From JAFGIT01 sp016929465 [NCBI: Candidatus Coatesbacteria bacterium] (GTDB taxonomy: Bacteria > B130-G9), in NCBI GenBank assembly GCA_016929465.1, contig JAFGIT010000400.1, forward strand, positions 1-6,213: a DNA stretch of 6,213 bases, given 5' to 3'. The notes below the pieces were generated by a model. The model saw nothing but the letters and a program-made list of their open reading frames with translations. It made no database searches and was not told where the DNA came from. Within the stretch, counting starts at the first letter, position 1. Every line of letters begins with the position of its first letter. A program made the translations under genes and the position numbers. Shown one piece after another: positions 4,578-6,213 of the stretch.

Positions 4578-5348
4578 ATTACTGTGACAAAAGCAAGACT
4601 TACAGCAATAATTCCGACTTTCAACGAAGAGGCGAACATCCGAGATTGCCTCGAGCAGTTGAGGTTCGCCGACGAGATACTCGTGGTTGACAGCTTCAGT
4701 ACTGACTCAACGCTCGATATAGCGAAAGAATTCAACGCGAGGATCATCCAGAGAGAGTACAATTGCTCCGCCTCGCAGAAGAACTGGGCCATCCCGCAGG
4801 CGAAGCATGAGTGGATCCTTCTTTGTGATTCCGACGAGCGCGTGACGGCCGAGCTCAGGCGGGAGATCGAGGAAGTGCTCGCAGGGGAGCAGCAGCATGT
4901 CGGGTATTCGATCCCCCGCGCGAACTATTTTCTCGGCAAGCGGATTCGGCACTGCGGATGGTCTCCCGAACGAGACCGGAATATCAGGCTATTCATGCGA
5001 GATAAAAGCCGGTACGAGGACAAAGAGGTCCACGCAGATATAATATGCGACGGCTCAGTCGGCAAATTGCACTCCCCGCTCATGCACCACAGCTTCCGCA
5101 CATTCGAGCAGTACATAGCCAAGATGAATCGCTACACGACGTGGGGCGCGAAGGACCTGATTAATGCAGGCCGGAAGATCGGCACGTTTGACCTGACTTT
5201 CAGACCGCCGATGACTTTCTTGAAGATGTACATCCTGCAGGCCGGCTTCCTGGATGGGATGCGGGGTTTCATCCTCTGCCTTGCCTCTTCATTCTACACT
5301 CTCAGCAAGTACACCAAGGCCTGGCTAATGGGCCGGTCGAGCGAATAA
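4569..5348 (+). CDS. family 2 glycosyltransferase, WaaE-like
   Basis: A cytoplasmic-face GT-A sugar transferase resembling WaaE/KdtX-type enzymes that add glucose to the lipopolysaccharide inner core. Numbered from ATG 4569 (259 residues): the nucleotide-binding IIPTFNEEANI at 14-24, ILVVDSFSTDST at 37-48, SASQKNWA at 67-74, and the metal-binding DxD-type DSDE at 87-90. Further WaaE-type motifs follow: RHCGW at 127-131, NIRLF at 139-143, VHADI at 154-158, LMHHS at 171-175, KMNRYTTWGA at 185-194, and AGFLDGMRGF at 225-234. The amphipathic C-terminal helices probably sit on the inner membrane. The start is uncertain: ATG 4512 adds 19 residues unlike the family, ATG 4569 is the nearest ATG, and GTG 4584 gives the most typical N terminus; none has a ribosome site. 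The donor and acceptor cannot be fixed. It ends with TAA, 118 bp before the next glycosyltransferase on the same strand. Confidence 0.88.
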   Translation: MYDITVTKARLTAIIPTFNEEANIRDCLEQLRFADEILVVDSFSTDSTLDIAKEFNARIIQREYNCSASQKNWAIPQAKHEWILLCDSDERVTAELRREIEEVLAGEQQHVGYSIPRANYFLGKRIRHCGWSPERDRNIRLFMRDKSRYEDKEVHADIICDGSVGKLHSPLMHHSFRTFEQYIAKMNRYTTWGAKDLINAGRKIGTFDLTFRPPMTFLKMYILQAGFLDGMRGFILCLASSFYTLSKYTKAWLMGRSSE

Positions 5349-5376
5349 TGTCGAGATATTCTCGCGCATTAGGAGT

Positions 5377-5430
5377 GCGGCGGCTTGACGCCGCTTTGGA
5401 TGGCCGCGGCTTGACGCGGCAAAGAGCCGC
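5377..5430 (+). repeat. paired GC hairpins with identical GCTTGA loops
   Basis: Hairpin 1: GCGGCG (5377-5382), loop GCTTGA, CGCCGC (5389-5394), followed by TTT. Hairpin 2: GCCGCG (5403-5408), loop GCTTGA, CGCGGC (5415-5420). The stems differ in sequence yet both pair perfectly, and the loop is kept, 26 bp apart. A third stem, GCGGC-AAAGA-GCCGC (5416-5430), would compete with hairpin 2. This is a REP-like intergenic element between two genes on one strand; hairpin 1 with its short T run might attenuate transcription or protect the message end. Confidence 0.75.
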
Positions 5431-5466
5431 TACGCGCGGGGGCGTTTCGGAAAGGTCCTTGACGCA

Positions 5467-6213
5467 TTGAAGCAGCTCTCAATCCTGCTAATGAACACAG
5501 CGGACGGCTTCGGCGGGGGCGAGCAGGTCTTCGTCGGTCTCTGCAGTGGACTTCAGGCGAAGGGGCATGAGGTCGCCTGTGTTGTCAGGGCGGGCGGGGC
5601 TCTTCGAAGCGTACTCGAAGAGGCCGGTCTCCAGGTTATTCCTACGCAGAGGGGGTGCGGCATTCTTCTCCCCAGGAGGTTGGCGAAGGCTATCGACTCC
5701 GGCGGCTGGCAGCTGATCAACGCCCACACCCCGCCCGATTACATGATCGCGGCGCTTTCCAAAGAGCTCTCAAGATCCAAGCCGAAGCTCATCTTCACTC
5801 GGCACATTCTCCTCCCGCTGGGCCGCTCCTTCCTTCACAGGTGGACGCTCAGGTCAGCCGACGCACTTATCGCGGTCTCGAACGCGATCAAGGAGACGCT
5901 GGACGCGCACCCATTCATCGATCCGGAAAGGGTGCGGACAATCTGGAATGGGATCGACGTCGAGAAATTTTTCCCTTCGGGGACACGCAATCTGCGAGAT
6001 CGATTGGGCATCGACGACGAAGGGCGCCTGGTCGGGATATTCGGGGAGATCTCGCCCCACAAGGGTCAGGAGCTGTTTGTACGGGCCGCCAATATACTGC
6101 TGCGGGAAGGTGAAAATGTGCACTTTGTCATAGCCGGTCCGATCAAGCAGAGGAATGAGGCTTATTTGAAGAAGCTGCAGCGTCTCGCGGGAGAGAGCGG
6201 GAGGGCCCAGAGC
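5467..6213 (+). CDS. family 4 (GT-B) glycosyltransferase, 3'-truncated
   Basis: The first 249 residues of a GT-B fold glycosyltransferase, cut by the right edge. The start is TTG 5467: the frame closes upstream at TGA 5386-5388 and no ATG or GTG lies between. TTG gives the expected first beta strand (KQLSILLMNT), which the next ATG at 5491 would remove. GGAAAGG at 5449-5455 lies 11 nt upstream. Visible elements are the glycine-rich acceptor-domain loop FGGGEQ (15-20), INAHTPPDY, FTRH with Arg112-His113, SADALIAVSNAIK, the hinge-proximal NGID (161-164) and the start of the donor domain, GEISPHKG (193-200, Lys199 probably contacting donor phosphate) and VIAGP (221-225). The family's E-x7-E motif would lie beyond the window. 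It probably transfers a nucleotide-activated sugar to lipid-linked glycan or lipopolysaccharide, together with the preceding GT2 enzyme. The sugar is unknown. Confidence 0.9.
   Translation, partial: MKQLSILLMNTADGFGGGEQVFVGLCSGLQAKGHEVACVVRAGGALRSVLEEAGLQVIPTQRGCGILLPRRLAKAIDSGGWQLINAHTPPDYMIAALSKELSRSKPKLIFTRHILLPLGRSFLHRWTLRSADALIAVSNAIKETLDAHPFIDPERVRTIWNGIDVEKFFPSGTRNLRDRLGIDDEGRLVGIFGEISPHKGQELFVRAANILLREGENVHFVIAGPIKQRNEAYLKKLQRLAGESGRAQS

Noticed and set aside
5655-6113. Plus-strand open frame of 152 codons within the last gene
   Set aside because: The frame starting at TTG 5467 contains continuous GT-B glycosyltransferase motifs; this one is Arg/Ala-rich shadow.

Overview
The window looks like chromosomal sequence from a Gram-negative, probably uncultivated bacterium of moderate G+C content. 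The evidence is an outer-membrane-type lipoprotein (LAGC lipobox followed by Ala), a WaaE-like sugar transferase of the kind that builds lipopolysaccharide cores, and Shine-Dalgarno-led genes with sigma-70-like promoters. The taxon cannot be fixed from sequence alone. The intergenic palindromes and short tandem repeats remind me of repeat-rich genomes in candidate phyla and deltaproteobacterial or PVC-like lineages, but that is a weak impression.

Layout. (1) Bases 1-526, plus strand: the C-terminal part of an AlkA-type HhH-GPD DNA glycosylase whose true start lies left of the window. (2) 600-1462, plus: an extended -10 promoter, a strong ribosome site and a secreted protein of unknown function. 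(3) 1526-2998, plus: a zinc metallopeptidase of the M3-like gluzincin type (HEVGH, then ELPS 28 residues later), interrupted by exactly one in-frame TAG at 1907-1909. The reading frame is the same and open on both sides, so this is either a fresh nonsense mutation (or base-calling error) or a recoded stop. (4) 3010-3060: a strong hairpin terminator that pairs better as minus-strand RNA. (5) 3122-3442, minus: a TRL-like lipoprotein with its own promoter. (6) 3443-3845: about 400 bp without a gene, holding that promoter, a palindrome at its predicted transcription start, an array of about eight 8-bp repeats, and a long inverted repeat. (7) 3846-4370, minus: an RDD-family membrane protein. (8) 4371-4568: a divergent intergenic region with a possible leader ORF and a candidate promoter for the next gene. 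(9) 4569-5348, plus: a family 2 glycosyltransferase of the WaaE type. (10) 5377-5430: paired hairpins with the same loop. (11) 5467 to the right edge, plus: a family 4 (GT-B) glycosyltransferase starting at TTG and cut by the window end.

The two glycosyltransferases share a strand and are separated by 118 bp. They are probably the start of a surface-polysaccharide or lipopolysaccharide-core cluster continuing to the right. The remaining genes look like unrelated single-gene units, several with their own promoter or terminator. I see no phage, transposase, CRISPR array, tRNA or rRNA, and no clear multi-gene system that would be new. The most interesting item is the metallopeptidase with a lone amber codon; next are the 8-bp repeat array and the same-loop hairpin pair.
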